The position numbers and the translations under genes were made by a program. Source: Psychrobacillus sp042885655 (lineage in GTDB: Bacteria > Bacillota > Bacilli > Bacillales_A > Planococcaceae). Taken from it: DNA of 64,000 nt. Below, one piece after another: positions 1 through 9,090 of the stretch; the first letter of the stretch is position 1, and each line of letters starts with the position of its first letter. The stretch lies in contig NZ_JBHVRO010000002.1 in NCBI RefSeq assembly GCF_042885655.1, forward strand, positions 248,001 through 312,000, written 5' to 3'. Under the pieces are notes generated by a model. The model saw only the letters and a list, made by a program, of their open reading frames with translations. It was not told the origin of the DNA and searched no databases.

Positions 1-84
1 TTGAAAACTTTTTTCTGATAATGTTTTCGTTTCTTTCATTTTGCATACATCCTTTAAAGTTATAAGATAGTAAGGAGATTATTA

Positions 85-1161
85 ATGAATAATAACACAA
101 TTGTTTTAACAGGTGGAGGAACTGCAGGACATGTTTCATTAAACCAAGCAATTATTCCCGATTTAATCGAAAAAGGATATGAGTTGCATTATATCGGTTC
201 TTCTGATGGAATTGAAAAAACAATTATAACAAAAAGCTTCCCATCAATTCCATATTACGAGATTTCAAATGGAAAACTAAGACGCTATTTTTCCATAAAG
301 AACTTTTCTGATCCTTTCAAGGTTCTTTATGGCACAATGCAAGCGGCAAGAGTACTGAAAAAAGTTAAGCCATCTCTTGTTTTTTCAAAAGGTGGTTTTG
401 TTTCTGTTCCTGTAGTAATAGCAGCAAAACTTGCAAATATTCCAGTAGTTATACATGAGTCAGATATAACCCCGGGGCTTGCAAATAAAATTGCTAGTTC
501 TTTTGCAAAGCATATTTTTACAGTATTTGAAGAAACATTGAAATACTTGCCTGTAGAAAAAGCTTCTTCAATTGGTGCAATTATTCGCCCTGATTTATTA
601 AGTGGAAATTCGTTTACTGCAGAAGAATTAACTGGTTTCAGGGCTAACAAAGAGACTATTATTATTATGGGCGGTAGCCAGGGTGCCGCAAAAATTAATG
701 AAGCTATTTATGAAAATATAGATGTATTAACTAAAAAGTATCAGATAATTCATCTTTGCGGTAAAGGAAACTTAAATACTGCCTTAATAGGTAAGCCAAA
801 TTATATTGCCTTTGAATATGTCACTAACGAGTTACCTCATTTGTTGAAAATATCAGATTACGTTATTACTAGAGCAGGATCAAACTCAATATTTGAGTTT
901 TTACAGTTAAAAAAACCAATGCTTTTAATACCTCTATCCATTCATGCAAGTAGAGGGGATCAAGTGTTAAATGCAAATTACTTTGAAAAAAAGGGTTTTG
1001 GTATTGTTTTAGAAGAAGAGAATTTAACTCCAGGTACTTTTTTAGAGTCTCTTGCATTGCTAGTTCAACAAGCTGAGAAAATTATTGCCAATCAAAAAGG
1101 AGCAACAAATTCCAAAACGCCTGCAGAATTTGTCGAAACACTACTAACTTATAAAAAATAA
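85..1161 (+). CDS. murG: MurG-type UDP-GlcNAc:lipid I glycosyltransferase
   Basis: By family, MurG transfers GlcNAc from UDP-GlcNAc to undecaprenyl-pyrophosphoryl-MurNAc-pentapeptide (lipid I) on the inner membrane face, giving lipid II for peptidoglycan. The 358-residue protein has the normal length and GT-B layout. The glycine-rich GGGTAGHVSLN loop lies at residues 10-20, GGSQGA near 195 and the UDP-binding TRAGSNSIFEF stretch near 263. AGGAG precedes the ATG. No division or cell-wall gene flanks it, unlike the usual dcw-cluster copy, so this may be a MurG paralogue; Bacillus genomes can carry more than one. Function confidence is high for the family and lower for essential MurG itself. Confidence 0.9.
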   Translation: MNNNTIVLTGGGTAGHVSLNQAIIPDLIEKGYELHYIGSSDGIEKTIITKSFPSIPYYEISNGKLRRYFSIKNFSDPFKVLYGTMQAARVLKKVKPSLVFSKGGFVSVPVVIAAKLANIPVVIHESDITPGLANKIASSFAKHIFTVFEETLKYLPVEKASSIGAIIRPDLLSGNSFTAEELTGFRANKETIIIMGGSQGAAKINEAIYENIDVLTKKYQIIHLCGKGNLNTALIGKPNYIAFEYVTNELPHLLKISDYVITRAGSNSIFEFLQLKKPMLLIPLSIHASRGDQVLNANYFEKKGFGIVLEEENLTPGTFLESLALLVQQAEKIIANQKGATNSKTPAEFVETLLTYKK

Positions 1162-1246
1162 AGAACTCCCTTCAGCTTCATTCTTGACTTTCACTTCCCA
1201 CTTGCCATCATTTGTACGTTTAAGATTTTCAACACTATGTCTGTAA

Positions 1247-1256
1247 NNNNNNNNNN
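1247..1256. other. assembly gap (10 N)
   Basis: Ten consecutive Ns join two contigs; the true gap length is unknown. On the left, a minus-strand frame stays open for 33 codons from the gap to a TAG at 1144-1146, reading FFIS at its C-terminus. On the right, a plus-strand frame is open from the gap to a TAA at 1413-1415. Either could be the cut end of a gene, but neither can be named. The neighbourhood of murG and the downstream GNAT gene is therefore not proven to be contiguous. Confidence 0.95.
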
Positions 1257-1333
1257 CAGGGTCTTTTTCATACAATTATTAATTATCCTGAAACGGCTCT
1301 AATTGCTTTTCACAAAACGAAAAAACAACCTAT

Positions 1334-1353
1334 CGTCAAATATATATTTGACG
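1334..1353. repeat. 20-bp perfect palindrome
   Basis: CGTCAAATATATATTTGACG is fully self-complementary. It sits just beyond the 3' end of the minus-strand GNAT gene. Without a following T-run on either strand it is not a convincing terminator, and it could equally be an operator for a gene lost in the gap. Confidence 0.5.
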
Positions 1354-1370
1354 GGAGTTTATACTTTACG

Positions 1371-1916
1371 TCACATCGCTTGTTCTTCTTCAGTATTATC
1401 TTGAAGCATAACTAAATGGAATAAATCTTTCGGAATATAGTATAAATCGAATATATCATTCTCTTTATTAATTTCTTCATAAATAGCTGGATGTGTAGAA
1501 TTTGCTTTTAATGCATAAGGAAGTTTTTCGGTAGCACGTATACTTTTTAAATTATTTTTTCGTATACGTAAAAATATTGTGTGGATTTCTGTTTCAAAAA
1601 ACATTTCTTGCAAAAATTGTTCTTTGGCTTTTTTATTATACCCAAGGCCTTGAAAAGGTTTGCCAATCCATGTACCAAGAAATCCTGCTCCATTATCTAT
1701 ATCAAACAAATTAATTGTTCCGATTGGTTGACCAAAATCGCTGACAATTGTTCTTGAAATCGCTAATCCATTTTCTTCATCTTCCATTAATTGTTTCGTC
1801 ATGAACCAATATTCATCCGCTGAACTTGCTTTTTGGCGTACATAGGCAAGGACGGTTGGTTCAGACAGTAAATCATAAAGAGCTGTACATTCATGTAAAT
1901 CACGTTTTCTAATCAA
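1371..1916 (-). CDS. GNAT family N-acetyltransferase
   Basis: The 181-residue protein has the RimJ/RimL-like GNAT fold. The acetyl-CoA pocket stretch GTWIGKPFQGLGYNKKAK lies near residues 82-99, and an N-(N/L)-KSIR-A-EKL helix follows near 122-132, as in related acetyltransferases that act on protein or small-molecule amines. The substrate cannot be told. The start is TTG, preceded by a G-rich Shine-Dalgarno (GGGGGG). On the same strand a tRNA-like element lies immediately upstream, separated by an A/T-rich inverted repeat. The C-terminal half drifts from the family consensus, so substrate inference would be unsafe. Confidence 0.8.
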   Translation of the reverse strand: MIRKRDLHECTALYDLLSEPTVLAYVRQKASSADEYWFMTKQLMEDEENGLAISRTIVSDFGQPIGTINLFDIDNGAGFLGTWIGKPFQGLGYNKKAKEQFLQEMFFETEIHTIFLRIRKNNLKSIRATEKLPYALKANSTHPAIYEEINKENDIFDLYYIPKDLFHLVMLQDNTEEEQAM

Positions 1917-1998
1917 AAAAAGCGCCCCCCAAAAGAACCGTAAATGAGCAGTATCATCCTAGGTCCCTGAAATTTTTCATTTCGAATTGCATAAAAAA

Positions 1999-2067
1999 TT
2001 TCGGGGTAGGAATCGAACCTACTAGGACCAGCTCAAAACCGGTGGCGCACCATTTGCCTTCCCACGA
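1999..2067 (-). tRNA. tRNA-like element, possibly a degenerate tRNA with UUG anticodon
   Basis: The 3' half is a textbook tRNA. It has a T-arm with a 5-bp GTAGG/CCTAC stem and TTCGATT loop (2006-2022), a 4-nt variable region, and a 5-bp anticodon stem with 7-nt loop TTTTGAG (2027-2043) giving anticodon TTG (Gln). The 5' half is weak. The D-arm has only three good pairs, position 8 is A rather than T, position 26 appears missing, and the acceptor stem has about two mismatches. CCA is not encoded. I read it as a tRNA pseudogene or a divergent tRNA, not a standard tRNA-Gln. Confidence 0.4.
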
Positions 2068-2083
2068 CAAAGCGAACTTTGTC
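2066..2083 (-). other. UUCG-tetraloop hairpin upstream of the tRNA-like element
   Basis: On the minus strand a perfect 7-bp stem GACAAAG/CTTTGTC encloses a TTCG tetraloop. It directly precedes and touches the 5' end of the tRNA-like element. UUCG loops are exceptionally stable, so a structured RNA is plausible. Confidence 0.5.
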
Positions 2084-2199
2084 TTATAAAATTATTTGCT
2101 TTTATAATATACTAAGTTTTAATCCATTTGCATAGAAAAAACTCTTAAAAAAAATGTTAATTTTTTGTGAAGAAATTTTTTTGAAACCAATTTAAATAC

Positions 2200-2228
2200 T
2201 TGTATCTTTTTTTTGAAATACATATGAT
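2200..2228 (+). promoter_or_regulatory. putative sigma-A promoter for the diguanylate cyclase
   Basis: TTGTAT, a 17-nt spacer, then TATGAT. The pair lies about 40 nt upstream of the diguanylate cyclase start and is the best match in this spacer. Confidence 0.45.
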
Positions 2229-2268
2229 GGAAGGATAAGAATCAACTGATTGGAGATCGTATGATTAA

Positions 2269-3939
2269 ATGACTCAAAAAATAATTACACCAACTCAATT
2301 TAAATTATTATATGATTTATCTGAAGATTATGTGTTTCTTATGAAGAAAAAACATAATTCATTTGTTTATGAATGTATCAATCGAAAAGCAGAAGAAATT
2401 TTTTCTGTGAATCCATTAAATAAGAAACTTGAAGAATGTTTAGACGAATTCCACTATAAAACTATTATTAATAATTATAATCGTGCTATTTTAGAGAGAA
2501 AATCTATTTTTTATCAAGATCATTATTGTCTTATGAACATAACTTATGTCAACGAAACTACAGCTATTCCTATTTATGATGGTGAAGATCAATATATTTT
2601 AGCGATGACTAAAGAAATTTCACGTTCCGAAGAACTTAAAAGTTCCACATATATACTGGAAAGTTTTAAAAAAGGTATAACTGGAGCTGCTTTAGTTGCA
2701 ATGACAAGCAAAGAAGGAATTATTGAAATGGCAAATCAACTATTTGAAAAGACTTGCCAGTTTGAACAGAAAGAAATATTGGGTAAATCTATCCGAATAG
2801 TAAACTCTAACTTTCATGATGAGACTTTTTTTGAGGAAATGTGGAACACTGTTAAAGCAGGTGATATTTGGCGAGGTGAGATTAGGAATCGTACAAAATT
2901 TGGTTCTTTTTATTGGGTTGATGCCAATATAATTCCTATTCCCAATGAAAATGGAGAGATTGAAAAATACTTAACCATTCAGTTTGATATAACCGAAAAG
3001 AAAAGAATTATTGATGCATTAAGAAATATAGAACGAACCTTTACACTCATTACAGAGTATTCTAATGACCTTATTGCAATTACAGATGAGGAAGGGTATT
3101 TGCTATATTCCTCTCCTAGCCATGAAACTATTTTACAATATGATAAAGAAGAGTTGTTAGGAACAAACTATTTAGGTCAAATAGCGAAAGATAAAGATCA
3201 ACTTATTCATTTAAAAGAAAGAATCATTGCATCGATTGACGAGCAGTCTGCTGTTCGAACAGAATTATTACTTAATACGAAAAATGGTAAAACAATTTGG
3301 ACAGATACTTCCATCACTTCTGTTAAAAGAAATTTGGACGGGGATTCGGAGAAATGGTTTGTAATTGTTTCTAGAGAAATAACAGAGAAAAGAGAAATGC
3401 AAGATAGGCTTAAGTTTATGGCTTATCATGACAGCTTGACTGGATTACCAAATCGCCGTTCTTTTCACGGGGATTTCTCAAAAGCTATACAATCAGTATC
3501 GCCTCTTAATCCTCATATCGCACTAATTTACATTGATGGAGATGATTTCAAATCAGTAAATGACGAGTTTGGACATGATGTTGGAGACCAATTCTTAGTT
3601 CATTTTGCAGAAAAATTAAAGCAAAGTGTTAACTTTGAATACAAGGTATATCGAATTGGTGGAGATGAATTCGTAATAATCGTTGATCGGATGAATGATT
3701 ATACAGATGGATATAGTGAAAAGGTACAAACGATTGTTCATGCTATTCAAAATTCCTTAAAGCAGGGGTGGACCATTAATGAACATCTATTTACACCTAC
3801 TTCTTCTATTGGAATATCTGTTTTTCCAAATGACGGTACTAGTCTGGCTGAATTATTAGACAATGCAGATCAAGCATTATATACTGCAAAGAAACTTGGA
3901 AAAAATAACTTTATCTACACGTATGCCGTTCAAAATTAA
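2269..3939 (+). CDS. PAS-domain diguanylate cyclase (GGDEF)
   Basis: This protein probably makes cyclic di-GMP from GTP in response to a cytoplasmic signal. Its 556 residues hold no membrane segment. A PAS-like N-terminus (about 10-115) is followed by two PAS/PAC modules (about 130-245 and 255-375) and a GGDEF domain (about 380-550). The catalytic GGDEF motif is intact at 464-468. The RxxD inhibitory site usually found five residues upstream is absent, so product inhibition is unlikely. No EAL domain follows. The ATG overlaps the stop of a three-codon ORF (ATG ATT AAA TGA at 2261-2272) which, unlike this start, has ideal spacing from the GGAG at 2252. The two-component pair downstream may share its signal. 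Confidence 0.9.
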   Translation: MTQKIITPTQFKLLYDLSEDYVFLMKKKHNSFVYECINRKAEEIFSVNPLNKKLEECLDEFHYKTIINNYNRAILERKSIFYQDHYCLMNITYVNETTAIPIYDGEDQYILAMTKEISRSEELKSSTYILESFKKGITGAALVAMTSKEGIIEMANQLFEKTCQFEQKEILGKSIRIVNSNFHDETFFEEMWNTVKAGDIWRGEIRNRTKFGSFYWVDANIIPIPNENGEIEKYLTIQFDITEKKRIIDALRNIERTFTLITEYSNDLIAITDEEGYLLYSSPSHETILQYDKEELLGTNYLGQIAKDKDQLIHLKERIIASIDEQSAVRTELLLNTKNGKTIWTDTSITSVKRNLDGDSEKWFVIVSREITEKREMQDRLKFMAYHDSLTGLPNRRSFHGDFSKAIQSVSPLNPHIALIYIDGDDFKSVNDEFGHDVGDQFLVHFAEKLKQSVNFEYKVYRIGGDEFVIIVDRMNDYTDGYSEKVQTIVHAIQNSLKQGWTINEHLFTPTSSIGISVFPNDGTSLAELLDNADQALYTAKKLGKNNFIYTYAVQN

Positions 3940-3949
3940 AATTGAACGG
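3924..3949 (+). terminator. hairpin overlapping the cyclase stop codon (attenuator/terminator-like)
   Basis: GCCGTTCAA and TTGAACGGC form a perfect 9-bp stem around an 8-nt loop that contains the cyclase stop codon; TATTTTA follows. The T-run is weak, so partial termination before the response regulator is more likely than full termination. The hairpin also buries the TTG at 3942. Confidence 0.55.
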
Positions 3950-3974
3950 CTATTTTAAAAGGTGGTTAGTAGGT

Positions 3975-4646
3975 ATGAAGCGCCATATATTATTAATTGA
4001 AGACGAAGTAAATATTGCAAAGTTTGTAGAATTAGAACTTAAGCATGAAAACTTTGAAGTTACAGTTTCTCATGATGGTAGAGAAGGTATGGATCACGCA
4101 CTTATAAATAATTATGATTTGTTATTAGTTGATCTTATGCTGCCAAGTTTAAATGGACTTGAGATTTGCAGAAGAGTTAGAAAACAAAAAAATACACCAA
4201 TTATTTTAATCACCGCCCGTGATGCCATAATTGATCGAGTCTCAGGGTTAGAAGCAGGTGCGGATGACTATGTAGTAAAACCTTTCGCAATTGAAGAATT
4301 GCTTGCAAGAATTCGGGCAGTTTTGCGTAGAGTTGATGGAGAAGGGAACCTGAATTCTAAAATAGTAATGTCCGATTTATCCGTTGATAAACATGCTCAT
4401 CAAGTTTTTTATCAAGACAATGAGATTGAACTAACAAAAACTGAGTATGATATGTTGGTTTTATTAATGGAAAATAAAAATAAAGTTCTTTCTAGAGATG
4501 TGATTTTAGAATCGGTTTGGGGTTACGATGCTGAAACGGAAACAAATGTTGTAGATGTTTATATCAGACATCTAAGAAGAAAGTTATTAGGTGCTTCTCA
4601 TTTGATCGAAACGGTAAGAGGGGTTGGGTATGTGATGCGTCTATGA
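3975..4646 (+). CDS. OmpR/PhoB-family response regulator
   Basis: The protein is a DNA-binding response regulator of 223 residues. The receiver domain (about 3-115) carries the acidic pair in LLIEDE, the phospho-acceptor D53 in LLVDLMLP and the conserved lysine in DDYVVKPF. A winged-helix DNA-binding domain (about 128-222) ends with VDVYIRHLRRKLL. I chose the ATG at 3975, served by AGGTGG, rather than a TTG at 3942 that lies inside a hairpin. The gene overlaps the histidine kinase by 4 nt (ATGA), indicating translational coupling. It resembles regulators such as ArlR/CssR, but the regulon cannot be read from the sequence. Confidence 0.93.
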   Translation: MKRHILLIEDEVNIAKFVELELKHENFEVTVSHDGREGMDHALINNYDLLLVDLMLPSLNGLEICRRVRKQKNTPIILITARDAIIDRVSGLEAGADDYVVKPFAIEELLARIRAVLRRVDGEGNLNSKIVMSDLSVDKHAHQVFYQDNEIELTKTEYDMLVLLMENKNKVLSRDVILESVWGYDAETETNVVDVYIRHLRRKLLGASHLIETVRGVGYVMRL

Positions 4647-6007
4647 AAAACTGGTCACTCCAAAAAAAGTGGACATACAGTTCCGCTATTTCAATTTTTT
4701 TTAGCTTCCTCTTAATGTGTGTCATACTTTACTTTTCAATTTTTAATTGGATGCTTATATCCGAGAAGAAGATTGCTCAAAATACATTGAACGAAGTTGT
4801 GCTTTTTCTACAATCGAAAGGTCCGTTCATTACTATTCAAGATATAAGTAGAAATCATACGTTGTTAAACCAAATAGTCAATCAAAAACAATCTATTCGA
4901 CTATTGAACAAAGATGGAATAGAACTACTCCGAATAAATGATGCAAGTAATTTTCCTAATTTCACAAAAGAAACGTTATCGGATTTTTCTCGAGAAGTGA
5001 TAAATAATCAGCATGTATATTTTAAAATGGAAGAACTTAATTTTGGAACTTTTTCGGGTTATGTTGAAATTTCGCATAGCTTAGAAAATTTTTCTCAGCT
5101 CATGAATTATATTTTAATCGCAATGGTAATTTTTGCATTAATTTCTCTTTTAATATCTGCTCTTATTGGGTATTCCCTTTCATCTGTTTTGCTAAAACCT
5201 ATTAAAGAACTTAGAGATGAAATGCAGAGAGCAAGTCAGAATAAGTTTTCCAAAGAAGTAAGCTTTCATTATTCATCTAAAGATGAACTAGGTGAATTGT
5301 TATTAATATACAAAGAACTTATGAATGAAGTATCTGAAACGATTAAAAGACAGGATGAATTTATTTATAATGTGTCACATGAATTGAGAACGCCGATTCA
5401 AGTAGTTGAGGGACATTTGTCTCTTCTAAATCGTTGGGGGAAAAATGAACGTGAGGTCCTAGAAGAATCGTTAAATATATCGTTAGAAGAAATTCAAAAA
5501 ATGAAAAAACTCATGGAAGAAATGTTGAATCTTGCGAAAAGGGAACATGCAAAAGAAATTAGTCAAACAAATATATTAAAAGTAATCTTGCTTTTACAAA
5601 AAGAATATAAATTGATAAATCCTAAAGTAACCATTTCTACAGAAATTGATCCTGTGTATAGTGTTAATATTCAACAAACCGCATTACTTCAAATTATTAG
5701 AAACCTGGTAGACAATTCAATTCGTTATAACGAAAATGATCCAAATATATTTATCTCAGTAAACCAAGATTCTAAGAATATTATTATTTCCATAACTGAT
5801 AATGGAATTGGAATATCTAGTCATCAAATTACAAAGATTTTTGAAAGATTTTATACGGTAGATGAAGCTAGAACAAAATCCAAAGGTGGAACTGGTTTAG
5901 GTTTAAGTATTGTAAAAATGTTGGTATTGGAATATGGGGGGGAAATTGATGTAGTTAGTAATTTGGGGGATGGTACAACTTTCCGGGTTCATCTCCCATA
6001 TAAATAG
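4643..6007 (+). CDS. membrane sensor histidine kinase
   Basis: This is the cognate kinase of the preceding response regulator (454 residues). One transmembrane helix lies at about 12-37, followed by an extracellular sensor of about 115 residues, a second helix at about 155-180, and a HAMP linker. The HisKA helix follows with phospho-acceptor H246 in NVSHELRTP, then the ATP-binding domain with its N box (LVDNSIRYNEND), G1 box (DNGIGIS) and G2 box (GGTGLGLSIV). All catalytic motifs are intact. The extracellular domain gives no clue to the ligand. Overall architecture is like ArlS/YkoH kinases of Firmicutes. Confidence 0.93.
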   Translation: MKNWSLQKKWTYSSAISIFFSFLLMCVILYFSIFNWMLISEKKIAQNTLNEVVLFLQSKGPFITIQDISRNHTLLNQIVNQKQSIRLLNKDGIELLRINDASNFPNFTKETLSDFSREVINNQHVYFKMEELNFGTFSGYVEISHSLENFSQLMNYILIAMVIFALISLLISALIGYSLSSVLLKPIKELRDEMQRASQNKFSKEVSFHYSSKDELGELLLIYKELMNEVSETIKRQDEFIYNVSHELRTPIQVVEGHLSLLNRWGKNEREVLEESLNISLEEIQKMKKLMEEMLNLAKREHAKEISQTNILKVILLLQKEYKLINPKVTISTEIDPVYSVNIQQTALLQIIRNLVDNSIRYNENDPNIFISVNQDSKNIIISITDNGIGISSHQITKIFERFYTVDEARTKSKGGTGLGLSIVKMLVLEYGGEIDVVSNLGDGTTFRVHLPYK

Positions 6008-6285
6008 AAGTAGATGATGTTTTGAGACAAATGAAAAAAGTTTTTGCAAAAATCCTTATTTAATTTACAGAAAACCATTGTATTTTTTCTCGATAGTAGT
6101 AAGATGGTAATGGAAAAATCGTTCTTTCAAAAGGTTCTTTAAGTACTCTTGAAATAATGGTAAACTATAAATGTGTGTAGAGTTGTATGTTTTACACAGA
6201 TATCGTTGTTTTTATTCAAATTATTTTATTATTGTATTTTTATCATCAATGCCTAAAAGGCACAAAATGTTGGAGGTTTTTTTAA

Positions 6286-9090
6286 ATGTCGAACAATCAA
6301 TCACCTTGGTCAGCTTTTTCTGGTCCTAACCTTGGTTATGTAATGGAGCAGTATGATTTATATCTTCAGTCTCCGGAAGAAGTGGATAGTGAATTAGTTA
6401 CTCTATTTCAACAATATGGTGCTCCGTCCATCGTAACTTCTTCAGAATTAAGTAAAAATCCATCTAACGCAGCAGTATCTTCGAATGATTTTGATAAAAT
6501 CGTTCGAGCTATTAAGCTTGCGGATGCTATTCGTTCATCTGGTCATCTTGCTGCTAATATATATCCACTCAATGATGGACCAAAAAACGAATCAAAAATT
6601 GATATTAAAACTTATAATTTAACAGAACAAGATTTAAAAGAAGTGCCAGTTTCTTTTCTTATTTCTAATGCACCAAAAAATATTTCAAATGGTTTGCAAG
6701 CAATAGAACACTTAAAAGCAGTATATACAAATAATATTGCTTTTGAAATTGCTCATATTGTTGAACCGGAAGAACGTGCATGGTTACAAAACCGAATCGA
6801 AAACGGCGTTATTAAAGAAAACCTATCAGCAGATGATAAGAAAAAGTTATTACTACGTTTAACACAAATTGAAGGCTTCGAGAAATTTATACACCGCACT
6901 TTTGTTGGCGCTAAACGTTTCTCCATTGAAGGCTTAGACACTTTAGTAGTACTAATCGATGAGTTGGTACGTCAATCGGATAAAACACAAACTAAACAAG
7001 TTAATATTGGAATGGCCCACAGAGGACGTCTAAATGTATTAACACATGTTTTAAATAAACCATATGAAATGATGTTTGCGGAATTTGCACATGTTCCAAC
7101 TGAATCTTTTTTACCAAAAGATGGGTCACTGGAATTATCGGAAGGATATTATGGAGATGTAAAATACCATAAAGGTGCATCTTATCATTCAAAATCTGGA
7201 TTAACTGTCAAGTTAGCGTATAATCCATCCCATTTAGAAGTTGTAAGTCCAATTGTTACAGGTCAAACTCGTGCTGCACAAGAGTCAACTAGTAAGCCAG
7301 GATTTCCAGTACAAGATAAGAATGCATCATTCGCAATATTAATTCACGGAGATGCGGCATTTCCAGGTCAAGGTATTGTAACTGAGGTATTAAACTATAG
7401 TCGTGTTCGTGGATTCCAAACTGGTGGGTCTATTCATATTATTGCAAATAATATGATTGGATTTACAACAGAGGCTTATGATTCCCGTTCTACTTATTAT
7501 TCTTCTGACCCAGCTAAAGGATATGAAGTTCCTATAATTCATGTAAATGCAGACGATCCTGAATCTGTATTAGGTGCTGCTAAATTTGCTCATGAATACC
7601 GTAAACAATTTGGAAAAGATATTGTTATTGATCTACTAGGATACCGTCGTTATGGTCATAATGAAATGGATGAGCCATTAGTGACAAATCCTACTATGTA
7701 TCATCTTGTTCACAAACATCCAACTGTTAGAGAAATATATGGTCAACAATTAGTTAATGAAAATTTAATTGATTCTAAGGAAATAAAATCTTTAGATGAA
7801 ACCATCTTTAATGGTATGCAAAAAACATATGACAGAGTAAAAGAACTTCCACAATCAACAGCTCATGATATTATCATTCCAGAGGCAGTATTGAATGGTA
7901 TGCCTGAAATTCAAACAGGTGTTGCTGAGCCACAACTAGTGAAGATAAATGAAGAGTTACTTTCTTGGCCAAAAGACTTTACAGTCTTTAAAAAATTAGG
8001 GAAAATTTTAAAACGACGTGAAGAACCGTTTAATAGTAAAGGTAAAGTGGATTGGGGTCATGCGGAAACACTTGCATTTGCTACTATTTTACAAGATGGG
8101 ACTTCTGTTCGTTTAACGGGTCAAGATGCACAACGTGGAACTTTCTCTCATAGACACTTAGTGTTGCATGACGAAACTAATGGAGCAGAATTGACTCCAA
8201 TGCATTCTATAAGTGATGCAAAAGCTTCATTTGTCGTTTACAATAGTCCATTAACCGAAGCTGCAGTATTAGGTTATGAATTTGGATACAATTTAGAGGA
8301 TAGTAATTCCTTATCAATTTGGGAAGCACAATATGGTGATTTTGCAAATATGGCACAAGTTATGTTTGATAATTTTATCAGTGCTGCACGCTCAAAATGG
8401 GGCTTGAAATCTGGATTAGTTATGTTATTGCCTCATGGTGCAGAAGGGCAAGGTGCAGAGCATTCAAGTGCTCGACTAGAGCGATATTTACAACTTGCTG
8501 CAGAAAATAACTGGACAGTTGCGAATCTATCAAGTGCTGCAAACTATTTCCATATTTTACGTAGACAAGCGAAAATGTTAAAAGAAGAAGCAATTCGTCC
8601 ATTAATTATCGTTTCTCCAAAATCATTGTTACGTCATCCGTTAGTAGGTGCAGATGTAGCAGACTTAACAACAGGTCAATTTGAAACAATAATTGAGCAA
8701 CCTGGTCTAGGGGAAAATACGAAGAAAGTAAAAAAACTTGTATTTGCAAGCGGTAAATTGGCAATTGATTTAGCTGATAAAGTAAAAGATGGAACTGGAT
8801 ATGAGCATATGCATATTGTTCGTATTGAACAATTATATCCTTTCCCAACTGAAAAAATTCAAGCAATTATCGATCGTTATCCAAATGCGAAGCAATTAGT
8901 TTGGGCTCAAGAAGAACCGAAAAATCAAGGTTCTTGGAATTTTGCGCTACCATATTTACTAGAACTAGCGAATGGAAAAGATATCTCTTACGTAGGACGT
9001 GTAGATCGTTCAAGTACTGCTGAAGGGGATATTGATACTTATAAAGTAGAACAAGCGCGTATAATAGAAGAAGCAGTTAAAGGCATTTAA
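6286..9090 (+). CDS. odhA: 2-oxoglutarate dehydrogenase E1 component
   Basis: This is the E1 subunit of the 2-oxoglutarate dehydrogenase complex of the TCA cycle. It decarboxylates 2-oxoglutarate with thiamine diphosphate and succinylates the lipoyl group of E2. The length of 934 residues matches Bacillus OdhA. Visible family blocks include NIGMAHRGRLNVL near 246, the thiamine-binding region starting GDAAFPGQG near 356 and ending IIANNMIGFTT, and the LLPHGAEGQGAEHSSARLER block near 712. GGAGG precedes the ATG. It is followed by odhB, the E2 partner, in the standard order, but with an unusual 135-nt structured spacer. Confidence 0.97.
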   Translation: MSNNQSPWSAFSGPNLGYVMEQYDLYLQSPEEVDSELVTLFQQYGAPSIVTSSELSKNPSNAAVSSNDFDKIVRAIKLADAIRSSGHLAANIYPLNDGPKNESKIDIKTYNLTEQDLKEVPVSFLISNAPKNISNGLQAIEHLKAVYTNNIAFEIAHIVEPEERAWLQNRIENGVIKENLSADDKKKLLLRLTQIEGFEKFIHRTFVGAKRFSIEGLDTLVVLIDELVRQSDKTQTKQVNIGMAHRGRLNVLTHVLNKPYEMMFAEFAHVPTESFLPKDGSLELSEGYYGDVKYHKGASYHSKSGLTVKLAYNPSHLEVVSPIVTGQTRAAQESTSKPGFPVQDKNASFAILIHGDAAFPGQGIVTEVLNYSRVRGFQTGGSIHIIANNMIGFTTEAYDSRSTYYSSDPAKGYEVPIIHVNADDPESVLGAAKFAHEYRKQFGKDIVIDLLGYRRYGHNEMDEPLVTNPTMYHLVHKHPTVREIYGQQLVNENLIDSKEIKSLDETIFNGMQKTYDRVKELPQSTAHDIIIPEAVLNGMPEIQTGVAEPQLVKINEELLSWPKDFTVFKKLGKILKRREEPFNSKGKVDWGHAETLAFATILQDGTSVRLTGQDAQRGTFSHRHLVLHDETNGAELTPMHSISDAKASFVVYNSPLTEAAVLGYEFGYNLEDSNSLSIWEAQYGDFANMAQVMFDNFISAARSKWGLKSGLVMLLPHGAEGQGAEHSSARLERYLQLAAENNWTVANLSSAANYFHILRRQAKMLKEEAIRPLIIVSPKSLLRHPLVGADVADLTTGQFETIIEQPGLGENTKKVKKLVFASGKLAIDLADKVKDGTGYEHMHIVRIEQLYPFPTEKIQAIIDRYPNAKQLVWAQEEPKNQGSWNFALPYLLELANGKDISYVGRVDRSSTAEGDIDTYKVEQARIIEEAVKGI

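Noticed and set aside
3942..3974. TTG start 11 codons upstream for the response regulator
   Set aside because: It lies within a 9-bp hairpin and has no ribosome site; ATG 3975 follows AGGTGG and gives the family-typical MKRHILLIEDE.
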